Source: an uncultured Coriobacteriaceae bacterium
GTDB lineage: Bacteria; Actinomycetota; Coriobacteriia; Coriobacteriales; Eggerthellaceae
Length of the DNA: 43,862 nt
Direction: 5' to 3'
Assembly (NCBI GenBank): GCA_900552365.1
Contig: URZP01000002.1
Span: 1 to 43,862, forward strand
A program made the position numbers and the translations under genes. The notes beneath the pieces were generated by a model, which was given only the letters and a program-made list of their open reading frames with translations, was not told the DNA's origin and did no database searches. Shown piece by piece: positions 7,855 to 16,651 of the stretch; the first letter of the stretch is position 1, and each line of letters starts with the position of its first letter.

Positions 7855-9432
7855 ATGGTTTTGAAACAACCGCTCTCCGACAACAGATACATCGACACGC
7901 GCGGCGTCTGCACCGAGCCTGTCACGTTCACTCAGGCAGTAGTCCGCGGCTTGGCCAACGGCGGCGGTCTTTTCGTTCCTCAGCAGATTCCTTCATTCAC
8001 CATCGACGAAATCTGCGATCTGGCAAAACTCCCCTACGCCCAGCAAGCGGCGTTGGTTTTCGAATCATTCGGCATCGACCTTTCGCATGAGGAGCTTCAG
8101 CGCATCACGTCCGAGGCATACGGCGACAACTTCGATGACGCCGACATCTGCCCCATCACCTCGCTTGACGAGAACACGCACATTCTTGAGCTGTGGCATG
8201 GCCCGACCAGCGCATTCAAGGACATGGCGCTTCAGTGCCTTCCCCGCTTCTTCAGCGCTAGCGCAAAGCACCTTCGAGACCAAGGGGAACTCGATGACGC
8301 GCATATGATCCTGGTTGCCACCTCAGGCGACACGGGCAAAGCCGCACTTGAAGGCTTCCGCGATGTCGACGGCATGTCGATCGGCGTCATGTACCCCAAG
8401 GACGGCGTCAGCGATATCCAATATCGCCAAATGGCAACGCAACGCGGCGAGAACGTAACCGTTTGGGCCGTTCGCGGCAACTTCGACGACTGTCAAACCG
8501 GCGCCAAGAACGTCTTCGGTGACGACGATTTCGCCGAAGAGCTTCACAAGCAGTACGGCATCGCGCTGTCCAGCGCTAACTCCATCAACTGGGGGCGCCT
8601 CCTTCCTCAGGTCGTCTACTACATCTCGGCATATGCCCGCCTTGTCGCCAAGGGAGCCGTTGCCGCAGGCGATCCCATCGACGTGTGCGTGCCTACAGGC
8701 AACTTCGGCAATATCCTTGCCGCCTATTACGCCATGCGCATGGGAACCCCCATCCGCATGCTGTTCTGCGCCAGCAACGAAAACCGCGTGCTGACCGACT
8801 TCATCAACACAGGTTCTTACGACATCAGCGATCGCGTCTTTGCGAAAACGCCTTCGCCGTCGATGGACATCCTTGTCTCTTCGAACCTCGAGCGCCAGCT
8901 CTTCGAGATCACGGGGCGCGATTCCGATGCCATCGCCAAATGGATGCGGGATCTTAAAGAGAACAAAGCCTTCCGTGTCGATCGCGACACGTTCGAGAAA
9001 ATGCGCCAAGTCTTCCGCTCAGACTCCATCGACAACGACACATGCCTCAAGGTCGTTCACGAGGTGTTCAACCAGTACGGCTATCTGCTTGATCCGCACA
9101 CCGCCGTCGCCTATCAGGTTGCCGAAAACCTGCGTGACGACGACGTTCCCGTTCTTATCGCAAGTACTGCTCATTGGGCGAAATTCGGCAACAACGTATA
9201 CAAGGCGCTTCACGAGCTTTCACTTGAGGACGAACTTCCCCAAGATGTTGCCGAGCTTTCCGGGTGCAAGCTGAATGAGCTGGTTGCAAGTGAGACGGGG
9301 CAGGACAATATCCCTGCGGGACTTGCCGCACTCGAGAAGTTGCCCATCAGGTTCACCGAAGCGATCGACGGCAACCAAAATGCCATCGAGAATGCCGTCA
9401 AAGAATTCCTCGCGAGACAAGCCGCTCGTTAA
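7855..9432 (+). CDS. thrC: Threonine synthase
   Basis: A 525-residue PLP enzyme converting O-phosphohomoserine to threonine, the last step of threonine synthesis. The N-terminal block RYIDTRG with GLANGGGLFVP (34-42) is diagnostic of the long threonine synthase class. The PLP lysine is K122 in GPTSAFKDMALQ, and the phosphate-binding loop is ATSGDTGKAALEGF. The start at 7855 has AAGGGA seven bases upstream and gives the usual family length; an in-frame ATG at 7750 would precede the TATAAT at 7791 and adds unconserved residues. The gene stands alone on the plus strand, divergent from the metalloregulator and convergent with the Tad operon, with only 21 bases to the prepilin peptidase stop codon. 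Confidence 0.96.
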   Translation: MVLKQPLSDNRYIDTRGVCTEPVTFTQAVVRGLANGGGLFVPQQIPSFTIDEICDLAKLPYAQQAALVFESFGIDLSHEELQRITSEAYGDNFDDADICPITSLDENTHILELWHGPTSAFKDMALQCLPRFFSASAKHLRDQGELDDAHMILVATSGDTGKAALEGFRDVDGMSIGVMYPKDGVSDIQYRQMATQRGENVTVWAVRGNFDDCQTGAKNVFGDDDFAEELHKQYGIALSSANSINWGRLLPQVVYYISAYARLVAKGAVAAGDPIDVCVPTGNFGNILAAYYAMRMGTPIRMLFCASNENRVLTDFINTGSYDISDRVFAKTPSPSMDILVSSNLERQLFEITGRDSDAIAKWMRDLKENKAFRVDRDTFEKMRQVFRSDSIDNDTCLKVVHEVFNQYGYLLDPHTAVAYQVAENLRDDDVPVLIASTAHWAKFGNNVYKALHELSLEDELPQDVAELSGCKLNELVASETGQDNIPAGLAALEKLPIRFTEAIDGNQNAIENAVKEFLARQAAR

Positions 9433-9453
9433 TCAAACAGCAAGCAGGCAATG

Positions 9454-10122
9454 CTAACCCGTCGCCATCGAGACGACGAACCAAACCGCCAAGAACGGAG
9501 CCATCGGAAACGCGCCCGCAAGCGCATCCGGGGCTCCGCTCCTTTTCTCCCTCCAAGAACAAATCAAACCCCACAACGCTGCAGCGGCGAAACAAACCAG
9601 CGCACCGATCAGACACCCGCCGCCCGCCGCTAAGCTAAGCGCCGGGAACGCAGCGATGTCACCTCCGCCAACCAAAGGGCCGCCATTACGCGTTGCAAGT
9701 TGCGAAACCCCAAGCGTTACGGCAAAGAGAAGACTCCCGATGAGCAGGTTCGCTGCGAAATCCTCGGGATGAACAAGAAGCAGCGACACCAACCCAACGG
9801 CCGCAAGCATGCGATTGCACTCGATAGGGAGGAAACGGAAGCGCACATCCGCAACAAGCATTGCGGCAATGATCTGCGTTTCGACAACGCGGAAGCACGC
9901 CGTAGCCCAGTCGCACGACAGTGAGCATGCCGCAACCGCACCCGAGAAACAGAGCAGGCCGCAAACCAGGATCTTGCGCCGCAGTCGGCTACCAGCAAAA
10001 TCGTCGCGAGCGAATTCACCCGCCCGAGCCGCCGCCCTCTCCGCAAAGCAACATCCAGCCGTTGACGCCAACGTGACAGAACAAGCAGCGGACACGATGA
10101 ACACAGCGATGCGAAGCGCCAT
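9454..10122 (-). CDS. tadV: Prepilin peptidase, A24 family (TadV/CpaA-like)
   Basis: A 222-residue polytopic membrane aspartyl protease that would cleave the leader peptides of the Flp pilin and the TadE-like pseudopilins. The two catalytic aspartates are visible: D92 in LVADVRFRFLP and D155 in the GxGD motif (VGGGDI). There are about six hydrophobic helices, and no N-terminal methylase domain with its CxxC pairs, as in the short TadV/CpaA class. The start at 10122 has AGGAG upstream. It is the last gene of the Tad operon; the zinc-ribbon gene ends 26 bases before. Its distance from flp is unusual, since tadV often sits near the pilin. Confidence 0.88.
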   Translation of the reverse strand: MALRIAVFIVSAACSVTLASTAGCCFAERAAARAGEFARDDFAGSRLRRKILVCGLLCFSGAVAACSLSCDWATACFRVVETQIIAAMLVADVRFRFLPIECNRMLAAVGLVSLLLVHPEDFAANLLIGSLLFAVTLGVSQLATRNGGPLVGGGDIAAFPALSLAAGGGCLIGALVCFAAAALWGLICSWREKRSGAPDALAGAFPMAPFLAVWFVVSMATG

Positions 10123-10148
10123 CGAAAACGACTCCTGAACTGCAACGA

Positions 10149-10415
10149 TCACTCTTTCGCCGCCCTAGAAAGCGGGCTTGAGAGCCGTATGACGATAGAC
10201 ATGGCGTCATCAGACACATCGACTGAGGCTATCCCTGCTGGGATCCCACCTATCTTCTGTGTCAGCGCAGAAGCCTCGTCCTTCTCTTGGGGAAAGGAAT
10301 GATCGAGACCCCGCGGCTCGTCGCTATCGAAACGATGCAGACAGCCGTAACACACACGTGCATCATCAAAAGCCGAAGCGCCACATATCGGACATTGCTT
10401 CACCACTGTGACCAC
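10149..10415 (-). CDS. Small zinc-ribbon protein of the Tad operon
   Basis: 88 residues. The first 25 carry two CxxC pairs (CPIC at 8-11 and CYGC at 23-26), an N-terminal zinc ribbon of the zinc-ribbon_2 type. The rest is acidic and then ends in a short beta-rich stretch (SIVIRLSSPL). No membrane helix. Function unknown. It lies between a membrane-anchored unknown and the prepilin peptidase within the pilus operon, so a role in pilus assembly or its control is likely by context only. Confidence 0.7.
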   Translation of the reverse strand: MVTVVKQCPICGASAFDDARVCYGCLHRFDSDEPRGLDHSFPQEKDEASALTQKIGGIPAGIASVDVSDDAMSIVIRLSSPLSRAAKE

Positions 10416-10440
10416 CTTCCACTACATCAACCCTCATGAA

Positions 10441-11034
10441 CTACGCCACCCTCAAAACAACGGAGGTCGAGCCCCCAAACGGATAAGCCGAAACGAACGC
10501 CCAATTCTCGGAAGGGGCATCGCGCGCAAACGACGCGCAAACGATGCCCTCCTTACTTGCCGAAGTCAAAAACCAACCATCTAAACTCATCGCCCGCCCC
10601 AAGGAGGACAAAGACGCAAACGGATCGAGATCGGTTTCATAGCCGATCAACAGTCCGTCGACCGACATCCTCCTTAGGCGAGCGTCAGCCGGAAGCGGCA
10701 CCGCAAGCGACGCCTCCCTAGCAGGAGCGGAATCCCCGTCGTCGCCGTCAAGAAGATCCGACGGCGCACCGATGATCAAAGCACTCACGTCTTGCTCAGC
10801 ACCTTCGCACAGCATCGAGCCATCCATTGCCGATGCAACGGCTTTGGAGGCACGCGGAACAGCACGAACCGAAACCGCCGAATCGGACAGCATGCCCATG
10901 GCAGCGGGGGATGCCACAACAACCAACAGCGCCAGAACCACTACGAAGATGGCACGCCTCGATCGAACCGACGACACAAGAGAGCCACCGTCGCTGCGAT
11001 TACCCGAAGTATCTGATGAGCCCCGCCAACTCAT
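10441..11034 (-). CDS. Membrane-anchored protein of the Tad operon, unknown function
   Basis: 197 residues: a short basic cytoplasmic N-terminus, one membrane helix at about 28-50 (AIFVVVLALLVVV), then a 145-residue outer part with no recognised domain. The outer part is acidic in the middle (DLLDGDDGD) and ends in a beta-rich segment. The start ATG overlaps the stop of the preceding TadE-like gene by four bases (ATGA), so it is translationally coupled and belongs to the operon. It might be an extracytoplasmic assembly or anchoring factor; I do not recognise the family. Confidence 0.7.
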   Translation of the reverse strand: MSWRGSSDTSGNRSDGGSLVSSVRSRRAIFVVVLALLVVVASPAAMGMLSDSAVSVRAVPRASKAVASAMDGSMLCEGAEQDVSALIIGAPSDLLDGDDGDSAPAREASLAVPLPADARLRRMSVDGLLIGYETDLDPFASLSSLGRAMSLDGWFLTSASKEGIVCASFARDAPSENWAFVSAYPFGGSTSVVLRVA

Positions 11035-11498
11035 GCGATCACCCCTGGTTTGTAAGGGTCGATCACGAACGACGCCCTATGAGTCAACCGCGGAAGGGAA
11101 ACACCCATAACGCTCTCCCGAAGTCCCATGCCGAAAAGCGTTGGCGTGAACGTAAGCGTCGCATCGAACCTGATCAGGAAACCCTGAGAAGCCGACGTCA
11201 CGTCAACGGCCAGATGGTCTTCAGCAAAGCGACCACGGAGATGCTCCTGAACGAGTCCTGCATTTCCTCCCGCGGTTTCCCCATATGCAGGCGCTGCGGC
11301 ATACACGCGGACAGCATTCGGAAATTCCCTATCGAACGCCGCGCATTCCGAGAAGAACAGCAGCGCGTTCATCGCGATCGTAGCCACCACAATAGCAACG
11401 GGAAGCACAACCGCCAGCTCAACCGTCATTTGCCCGCATTCAGCACCAGCACCTCGCCAAGCAGGGAAGATCCCACCACGCCACATCGTCATTCCCAT
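11031..11498 (-). CDS. TadE-like pseudopilin (third of three)
   Basis: 155 residues. A prepilin signature lies at G22-Q-M-T-V-E27, with Glu at +5 after the expected A24 cleavage site, followed by a 20-residue hydrophobic helix (LAVVLPVAIVVATIAMNAL). The remaining 100 residues are a beta-rich outer domain. Such TadE proteins are minor pilins of the Tad system, inserted in the membrane and cleaved by the A24 peptidase. The start overlaps the end of the TadG-like gene by ten bases; ATG 11492, two codons on, has a better-spaced GGGGTAAGGG and may be the true start. Confidence 0.8.
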   Translation of the reverse strand: MGMTMWRGGIFPAWRGAGAECGQMTVELAVVLPVAIVVATIAMNALLFFSECAAFDREFPNAVRVYAAAPAYGETAGGNAGLVQEHLRGRFAEDHLAVDVTSASQGFLIRFDATLTFTPTLFGMGLRESVMGVSLPRLTHRASFVIDPYKPGVIA

Positions 11499-13633
11499 AC
11501 CCTTACCCCGCTAACCTGCAGATAGATGTCCCGCAGTCGCGAGAAAACCGATTGAATGACAGATTGGGCGCTTCCCTTCACAGAGTCGGGAAAGGGGACC
11601 TCGATCACAAACGGGAGCCCTCCGACCCCTAGCTCTATCTCGGCGATCTTGATGGAATCCATTCCAAGAACCCCCTCTTCAACATAGGATTCCACCCCAT
11701 TCAGAACGGAAGAAAAGGCATCTGTCGAACTTGGCGGATTTTGAAGAACCCTCATCTTCACCGAAAGGTACCTGCCAGCCGCCTCGTCGCTCGACGCCGA
11801 AGCAACATGGCCGGTGTTCACCAGGACGGGCTTCAACGATTCGACCTCGGCAGGTTCAAGCCCAACAACCGACATGCACTCCTTGAACTTCGACGATGCC
11901 CAAGGCCCAAGACCGCTTGCACCCACAAGCGGCAATGCTCCCAACACGCGCTCGACGGCATCTAACAGGGCCGACTGGCCATTCGCGTACGCGTCGAGGC
12001 TTGCCGACCAAACGCCGAGAACCAAGCCCGCCCCTCCAAATTCGCCGTTCTCCTTAAAACCGTCCAAAAGCGACGTAATGGCATTCCGGCCCTCATCAGA
12101 CGGCTCTTGAAGCAAAGTGGAGCCAGAGACGGCGACGCGCGCTCCCAAAGCCCCATCCGAAGAAACGAACGAGTTCGAAAAGCCAAAACCCTCAGGAAAC
12201 GACCCGACATTGGCGACGAAGGCTATCGCCCCAATCCCTCCCGGAGGATTAGGCGAAAGGCGGGCCCCCGCCGCTTTGCGCGCTCCCTCCATAATCGCAT
12301 CGATCAGACCGCCAGCAGAGTCCTTGACCTTATCCGACAGCGGATCGGCCTGGTTTCTCGCCTCTTTATAGTCACCTGCAGCTTCAGCGATTGCGGCATA
12401 GTGGTACTCGAATCCGTTCTTGATCGCAGTCGAAGCGGACGCAACCGATCCCATGCTCGACGCCGTGAACTCGCACTTCGGGCACGTATTGAAATCGCCT
12501 TCGTCCATTTGCTCGATCGAACCCAAAGATGAAAACCCCGCCGCAAGAGGACATCCCGGCCACGCATGCATCGTCAAACCATCCCCGTCTGCGGTTATCG
12601 GGTATGCGACCTCAGAAAACAGCCATGTATCACGCATCTCATCCGTATTCCTAGGAAACACCGGAAGGTAGGCATCAAAACGGTCCCCATCCTCTACGAC
12701 ATATGCAGATTCCAGCTCCTTGGACGCATACTCGTAAAAGCGCGTCCTTAGAGCCGAACGAGCCTGCTCGGCAACGGAATCGTCAGCCGGTGCTTCAATC
12801 GAAAGGCGCTTCGCGTAATAAGACCGCGCACGCTCGAGGGGAACTGAAAACGACCATGCGTCGACGCTGCTGTAAAACGGATTGTCTGATCCGCCAAGCC
12901 CCGCCAACTTGTCAGCACGCTCGTACAGGCAGTACCCGGGAAAGTCGCCACAGTCGCGCATGAACGCCCTCTCTTTGACGGCGTTCGCCGCCTTGGCTGC
13001 TTCCTCGGCAGCAGCCGCATCCTTCTTCAGATCATCGGCGTTCTCCTCTATTTCCTCCCCAATGCTCGACTCGCTCGAAAGGGGGAAATCGAGAGGGTCT
13101 CCCCGTCCAGGGACGAGGATCGCCGCACCCACATACCGAGCACCCTCCTGCGTTGCGTCGTTCGCAGAAGCGACCGCCGAGGCACGCGCGGCGGCAAGAA
13201 ACGGAAGCGCCTTTTGATAGCGCTCGAGCGAATCCTTCGCCTGTTCCGCGAATGCATCTCGCGCCTTCGCAACACGATCGCCCAATTCGATAAGGCTGTC
13301 GCCCAAAGCCTGAGTGCCCGGAACGCACAATGCAACAACCCCTGCTCCGTACGAAACCAAGCTGGTCAACGACAAGGAAAGCACAACGGCATCGCAAAGA
13401 CGCACCGACAAGACAAAATCAGAGACCTGATTCCCCGCCGCAAGAGCCGCGGCATCAGCAACATCCTGAACTTGCGAAGATGCGGCATTTATCCGATAAA
13501 CCCGAGCCGATGAGAAAACGAGTGACAATGCGATAAGAAGAGAAAGAACCATGCTGACCGTCGTGAACCCCCGCTCGTCCCTGAACAGGTTGTCGGACAG
13601 CAAGCTTTCCCCAACAGAAACGCGCCTTTTCAT
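11489..13633 (-). CDS. Large TadG-like pilus assembly protein
   Basis: 714 residues. It begins with a prepilin-like segment DERG-FTTVS then a hydrophobic helix (residues about 28-46, MVLSLLIALSLVF), followed by the TadG-typical stretch of small residues with QDVADAAALAAGNQV. Residue +5 after the glycine is Ser, not the Glu needed for efficient class III prepilin processing, so it may stay uncleaved. A second hydrophobic stretch is near 75-95. Residues 110-240 are helical and Ala/Glu-rich, likely coiled coil; the outer part has cysteine pairs (CGDFPGYC, CPKC). Start ATG 13633 overlaps the upstream stop codon as ATGA. It is the largest gene of the operon and probably spans the wall or anchors the machine; this is inference. 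Confidence 0.75.
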   Translation of the reverse strand: MKRRVSVGESLLSDNLFRDERGFTTVSMVLSLLIALSLVFSSARVYRINAASSQVQDVADAAALAAGNQVSDFVLSVRLCDAVVLSLSLTSLVSYGAGVVALCVPGTQALGDSLIELGDRVAKARDAFAEQAKDSLERYQKALPFLAAARASAVASANDATQEGARYVGAAILVPGRGDPLDFPLSSESSIGEEIEENADDLKKDAAAAEEAAKAANAVKERAFMRDCGDFPGYCLYERADKLAGLGGSDNPFYSSVDAWSFSVPLERARSYYAKRLSIEAPADDSVAEQARSALRTRFYEYASKELESAYVVEDGDRFDAYLPVFPRNTDEMRDTWLFSEVAYPITADGDGLTMHAWPGCPLAAGFSSLGSIEQMDEGDFNTCPKCEFTASSMGSVASASTAIKNGFEYHYAAIAEAAGDYKEARNQADPLSDKVKDSAGGLIDAIMEGARKAAGARLSPNPPGGIGAIAFVANVGSFPEGFGFSNSFVSSDGALGARVAVSGSTLLQEPSDEGRNAITSLLDGFKENGEFGGAGLVLGVWSASLDAYANGQSALLDAVERVLGALPLVGASGLGPWASSKFKECMSVVGLEPAEVESLKPVLVNTGHVASASSDEAAGRYLSVKMRVLQNPPSSTDAFSSVLNGVESYVEEGVLGMDSIKIAEIELGVGGLPFVIEVPFPDSVKGSAQSVIQSVFSRLRDIYLQVSGVRVWE

Positions 13634-14151
13634 GACAACCACGCACCCGCCCAACCGGAAACATCACGTCCGACCTCGGCGCTTCCAACCCATAAAGGTT
13701 GCGATGGGGCGCTTTCCCTCGCCGACAAACGAAAGGTCCCCTCATTTGACAACGCACCTATCGCCGACATTCCCCATGAAATCAGGGGAAGCGGCTTGAC
13801 CTGGTTCTCGATCGAAACCGTGACCACAGAAGAGTCCTCATCACCAGAAAGATCGATAACCCAAGAACAACCACTGCTGTGGACGTGAAACAGGTCCTGC
13901 GGAGGAATCGCCGCCAGTCGATGGCGAATGAACGCCTTGACCGCTTCCTCGGATTCGCCGAAATCAGAGCCCGAGATCGCCAATAGCCGGCACGCCTCGG
14001 CAGCTGCCGACTTCATGACGACGCGATCATAAAGAACGATGCCCGGCTGAAGGAGAAACAGCACCAGGCCGAGCAGGACGAGGAGAACGAACGCCGCCTC
14101 AACTGTTCCCTGCCCGCGCTCGACGGCTTTCCCATTTCTTTCGAAACGCAT
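13630..14151 (-). CDS. TadE-like pseudopilin (second of three)
   Basis: 173 residues with a prepilin motif ERG-QGTVE (G13, E18 at +5), a strongly hydrophobic helix (AAFVLLVLLGLVLFLL) and a 135-residue outer domain with a lone CSW motif. The start at 14151 is clear from AAAGGAGG upstream; the open frame beyond it is non-coding. It follows the 66-residue TadE gene by 34 bases and overlaps the TadG-like gene by four. Expected role: minor pilin of the Flp pilus. Confidence 0.85.
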   Translation of the reverse strand: MRFERNGKAVERGQGTVEAAFVLLVLLGLVLFLLQPGIVLYDRVVMKSAAAEACRLLAISGSDFGESEEAVKAFIRHRLAAIPPQDLFHVHSSGCSWVIDLSGDEDSSVVTVSIENQVKPLPLISWGMSAIGALSNEGTFRLSARESAPSQPLWVGSAEVGRDVSGWAGAWLS

Positions 14152-14185
14152 GATTTCCTCCTTTCGCATTGCCCTAAGACAACCT

Positions 14186-14386
14186 TCAATACAGAAAGAT
14201 ATCCGCCATCGCAGACAGCGCCGCACCCCCAACGTGATGAGATGCGGATGTCAGAGCGTGCTCGACGAATTTGCCGTCCTGAAGCGCATGCAAAATCGCA
14301 GCCAACCCGATGACGATCGACAGGCACCCAACCATGACCACCGCGAATTCGACGGTTGATTGACCTTGCTCTCCGCCACAGATCAC
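14186..14386 (-). CDS. Short TadE-like pseudopilin (first of three), GTG start
   Basis: Only 66 residues. The start is a GTG at 14386 that overlaps the flp stop codon as GTGA. The N-terminus reads MICGGEQG-QSTVEFAVV, with a prepilin glycine at position 8 and Glu at +5, followed by one hydrophobic helix and a 30-residue amphipathic tail (residues about 34-66). The upstream extension of the frame runs through flp and is not coding. Size and shape are close to a second Flp pilin as much as to TadE; a minor or alternative pilin subunit is the best reading. Confidence 0.75.
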   Translation of the reverse strand: MICGGEQGQSTVEFAVVMVGCLSIVIGLAAILHALQDGKFVEHALTSASHHVGGAALSAMADIFLY

Positions 14387-14655
14387 AGGCCGTTGATCCC
14401 CTCGGCAATGGAGTTCCACAACTCCTGCAAACGTGGCCTGAACAGGGCAATTGCCGCTATTGCTATCACCACGAGGACCCCAACTAAGATTGCGTACTCG
14501 GTTGTTCCCTGCCCCCTCTCGTTGCACAGGCGACTGCCCCTTCCCCCTACCAGACCGAAAGGGATCGGCGTCGCTGCAAGCACCGATATCGCTCGCCAGC
14601 CCAGCGCCGACAAGAAACCCGCCACTCCACTTTCGCCCAACGCCAAAACACTCAT
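14383..14655 (-). CDS. flp: Flp-type (type IVb) major pilin precursor
   Basis: 90 residues. The processing site is RG48-QGTTEYA, with Glu53 at +5 followed by Tyr, the hallmark of Flp pilins. A hydrophobic helix (ILVGVLVVIAIAAIALF) and a short tail follow, so the mature pilin would be 42 residues, a normal size. The leader of 48 residues is much longer than usual and contains its own hydrophobic stretch. ATG 14655 has AAGGAAG upstream and is the first start after tadC ends; a later start cannot be excluded, since GTG or TTG codons could shorten the leader. It sits right after tadC. Confidence 0.82.
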   Translation of the reverse strand: MSVLALGESGVAGFLSALGWRAISVLAATPIPFGLVGGRGSRLCNERGQGTTEYAILVGVLVVIAIAAIALFRPRLQELWNSIAEGINGL

Positions 14656-14684
14656 TTTTCTTCCTTTCCCTTTGAGCTTTCGTT

Positions 14685-15683
14685 TCAAAACCCGCCCATC
14701 AACTCCAACAGGATGGGTCCCATCACTAAAAGGAGCATTGCCGGCAATATCAGCGCCCCTGTCGGGAGCATCATCTTGACGGGGGCCTTCGCTACGCGTT
14801 CGCGAACCGAGCTTTTGTAGTTCGCCCGCGACTGCCTGGCCAATTCCTCCAACTCGCTTGAGAACGACGACCCGAAACGAGTTGAGCGAATCGCACCCTC
14901 CACCGCTCTTTCCAGTTCTTCGCACTGATACGACGCCGAAAGACCGCGAAGAGCCTCTTCTCGCGTCATCAAACCCAGCGTCCAGCTTCGACACGCAGAG
15001 GCGCACTCGGTGGCAAAGCCCGTCGCGAAGTGGGATCCGTATAAACTGAAGCTACGATCGAACGTCAAGCCGCTGCGAAGCCCCAGCGCCACAACCTCGA
15101 GCATCTCAGAGATGTAACGTTCCGCTTCGTCGGCCCGTTCGCGCTCCAACGCAAGCACCGCCGCATACAAGGCGCGGCGGCCAACCACGAACCCGACAAA
15201 CCCAAGCAAGAAGGCCAGTTCGACCGTTAGCGCGAAGCCAACAGCAAAACCCGCTGCCGTCAACGCGATCTCGAGCCTCATCCGCGTTTCAACGAAACCC
15301 CGAACAGTGAGCCGATCACCGCGCCCAGCACGCGCAGCATGATCTTCCAAGAAAGCCGCTGCGCTATCAGAATCCGCCTTTCCCGAACGAACGCGCGGAG
15401 AGACCGCCTTCGTTGCTCCGTAAGAAAGCCGCGATCCGACATTCTCGGCATAGGCAAGCAAACGCTCGCCTATGCTTTCGTCGCGCGGGCGGGACCTTTC
15501 GCGCCTGCCCGCGAGCGAGCTGCCCTCGTCTTTGACCGAAAGTTCGGTTTGATGCCTGATAGACCGTTCCTTTCGACGCACTCCCCCAACTCGCTCGGCT
15601 AGAACCACCGACGCGGCAGCTCCTCCCGCACCAGCCGAAACAATAGCTGCACCAGCCACAAAAAGCGCCATCGCCTCGTTCAT
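14685..15683 (-). CDS. tadC: Tad pilus inner-membrane platform protein TadC (T2SF family)
   Basis: 332 residues. An N-terminal helix and a charged linker precede a GspF/T2SF domain in the second half: two helices at about 140-180, the cytoplasmic helical bundle with SEMLEVVALGLRSGLTFDRSF, and a final pair of helices (LPTGALILPAMLLLVMGPI). With TadB it forms the platform that couples the TadA ATPase to pilin assembly. Start ATG 15683 overlaps the tadB stop codon as ATGA and has GGAGGTG seven bases upstream. flp follows after 29 bases. Confidence 0.9.
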   Translation of the reverse strand: MNEAMALFVAGAAIVSAGAGGAAASVVLAERVGGVRRKERSIRHQTELSVKDEGSSLAGRRERSRPRDESIGERLLAYAENVGSRLSYGATKAVSPRVRSGKADSDSAAAFLEDHAARAGRGDRLTVRGFVETRMRLEIALTAAGFAVGFALTVELAFLLGFVGFVVGRRALYAAVLALERERADEAERYISEMLEVVALGLRSGLTFDRSFSLYGSHFATGFATECASACRSWTLGLMTREEALRGLSASYQCEELERAVEGAIRSTRFGSSFSSELEELARQSRANYKSSVRERVAKAPVKMMLPTGALILPAMLLLVMGPILLELMGGF

Positions 15684-16651
15684 TTGCACGCACCTCCCGC
15701 AGAAAGCGCACGGCGTACAAGAAGGATCCCGGTCGCCTGCATGACCAAAGCCAAGGTAAGCAAGCCGATCCCCACCGCACTCCCGAAAAAAGGAGCCATG
15801 AACGTCGGGCTTGCCAGCGAGAACAGCGCGATCAGCACCAGTGGCATCACTGTGACAACGCGCGCGGAAAGCCGCGCTTGGGCAGTCTGAACGCGAAGCT
15901 CCTTCTTTAGGGCAAGTTCCCCTTTCACGCTGTCAGAGGCAGCCTCGAGCACCGGTTTGATGGATCCACCGGTCTGGTGCTGAATGTCCAACGCCACTGC
16001 AATGAACGACACCTCATCCGCGACATGCCTGGACTGAATGACAGACAGAGCCTCATGCGCACTACCACCAGACTCCAGCACGTTCGCCGCAGACAAAAAC
16101 AGATCGCCGACGGGCCCGGGGACGTCCTTTGCCACCTGATTGAACGTCTGAGAAAGCGTGTAACCTGCGTTGAAACATGCGGACATCGACTCCAAAGCGA
16201 CCGGCAAAGATGCACGCAAGGCCTCGTTGCGCCGATCCCTGAGGCTACCGGCTAACACGATGGACGCCGCGGCGACACACACCGGAGCAACGGCCAAACA
16301 TACCGCATTGCCCGAAACAAAAGTTGAAACGATCGCCAAGAAAAGCGATGCGCCAATGAAATTCGACAGCAATGACTCGCGGCTCGCCTCGAAACCTCGC
16401 CCGCGAACGCCCAGCAAAAGCTCGTCGACGACCCCGGAAACGCGCCGGATTTTAAGAAGGAAGCTCGCCAACCTGCGCGCAGGCTTCCATTCATTACGAA
16501 GACGCCACGCGACGAACGCGCGCACGGAAGGCTCGTCGTCAAGTAAGGACGCCCGTCGGAGCCAAAGCGACCAAACTATCTTTCCCAACAAGAAACCAAA
16601 CGCAAACGCCGAGATCACGCCGGTCGCGCACAAAAGCAATCCCGCTTCCAC
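15680..16651 (-). CDS. tadB: Tad pilus inner-membrane platform protein TadB (T2SF family)
   Basis: 323 residues. There is an N-terminal helix, a pair of helices around 95-135, and a T2SF domain with LPVALESMSACFNAGYTLSQTFNQVA, then closing helices near 265-315. GTG start with GAGGAGGTG just upstream, inside the last codons of tadA (37-base overlap), so translation is tightly linked. It works with TadC and TadA in the pilus motor. Confidence 0.9.
   Translation of the reverse strand: MEAGLLLCATGVISAFAFGFLLGKIVWSLWLRRASLLDDEPSVRAFVAWRLRNEWKPARRLASFLLKIRRVSGVVDELLLGVRGRGFEASRESLLSNFIGASLFLAIVSTFVSGNAVCLAVAPVCVAAASIVLAGSLRDRRNEALRASLPVALESMSACFNAGYTLSQTFNQVAKDVPGPVGDLFLSAANVLESGGSAHEALSVIQSRHVADEVSFIAVALDIQHQTGGSIKPVLEAASDSVKGELALKKELRVQTAQARLSARVVTVMPLVLIALFSLASPTFMAPFFGSAVGIGLLTLALVMQATGILLVRRALSAGGACK

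Noticed and set aside
10016..10219. Small frame overlapping the start of the prepilin peptidase
   Set aside because: Different frame from both real neighbours and no ribosome-binding site.
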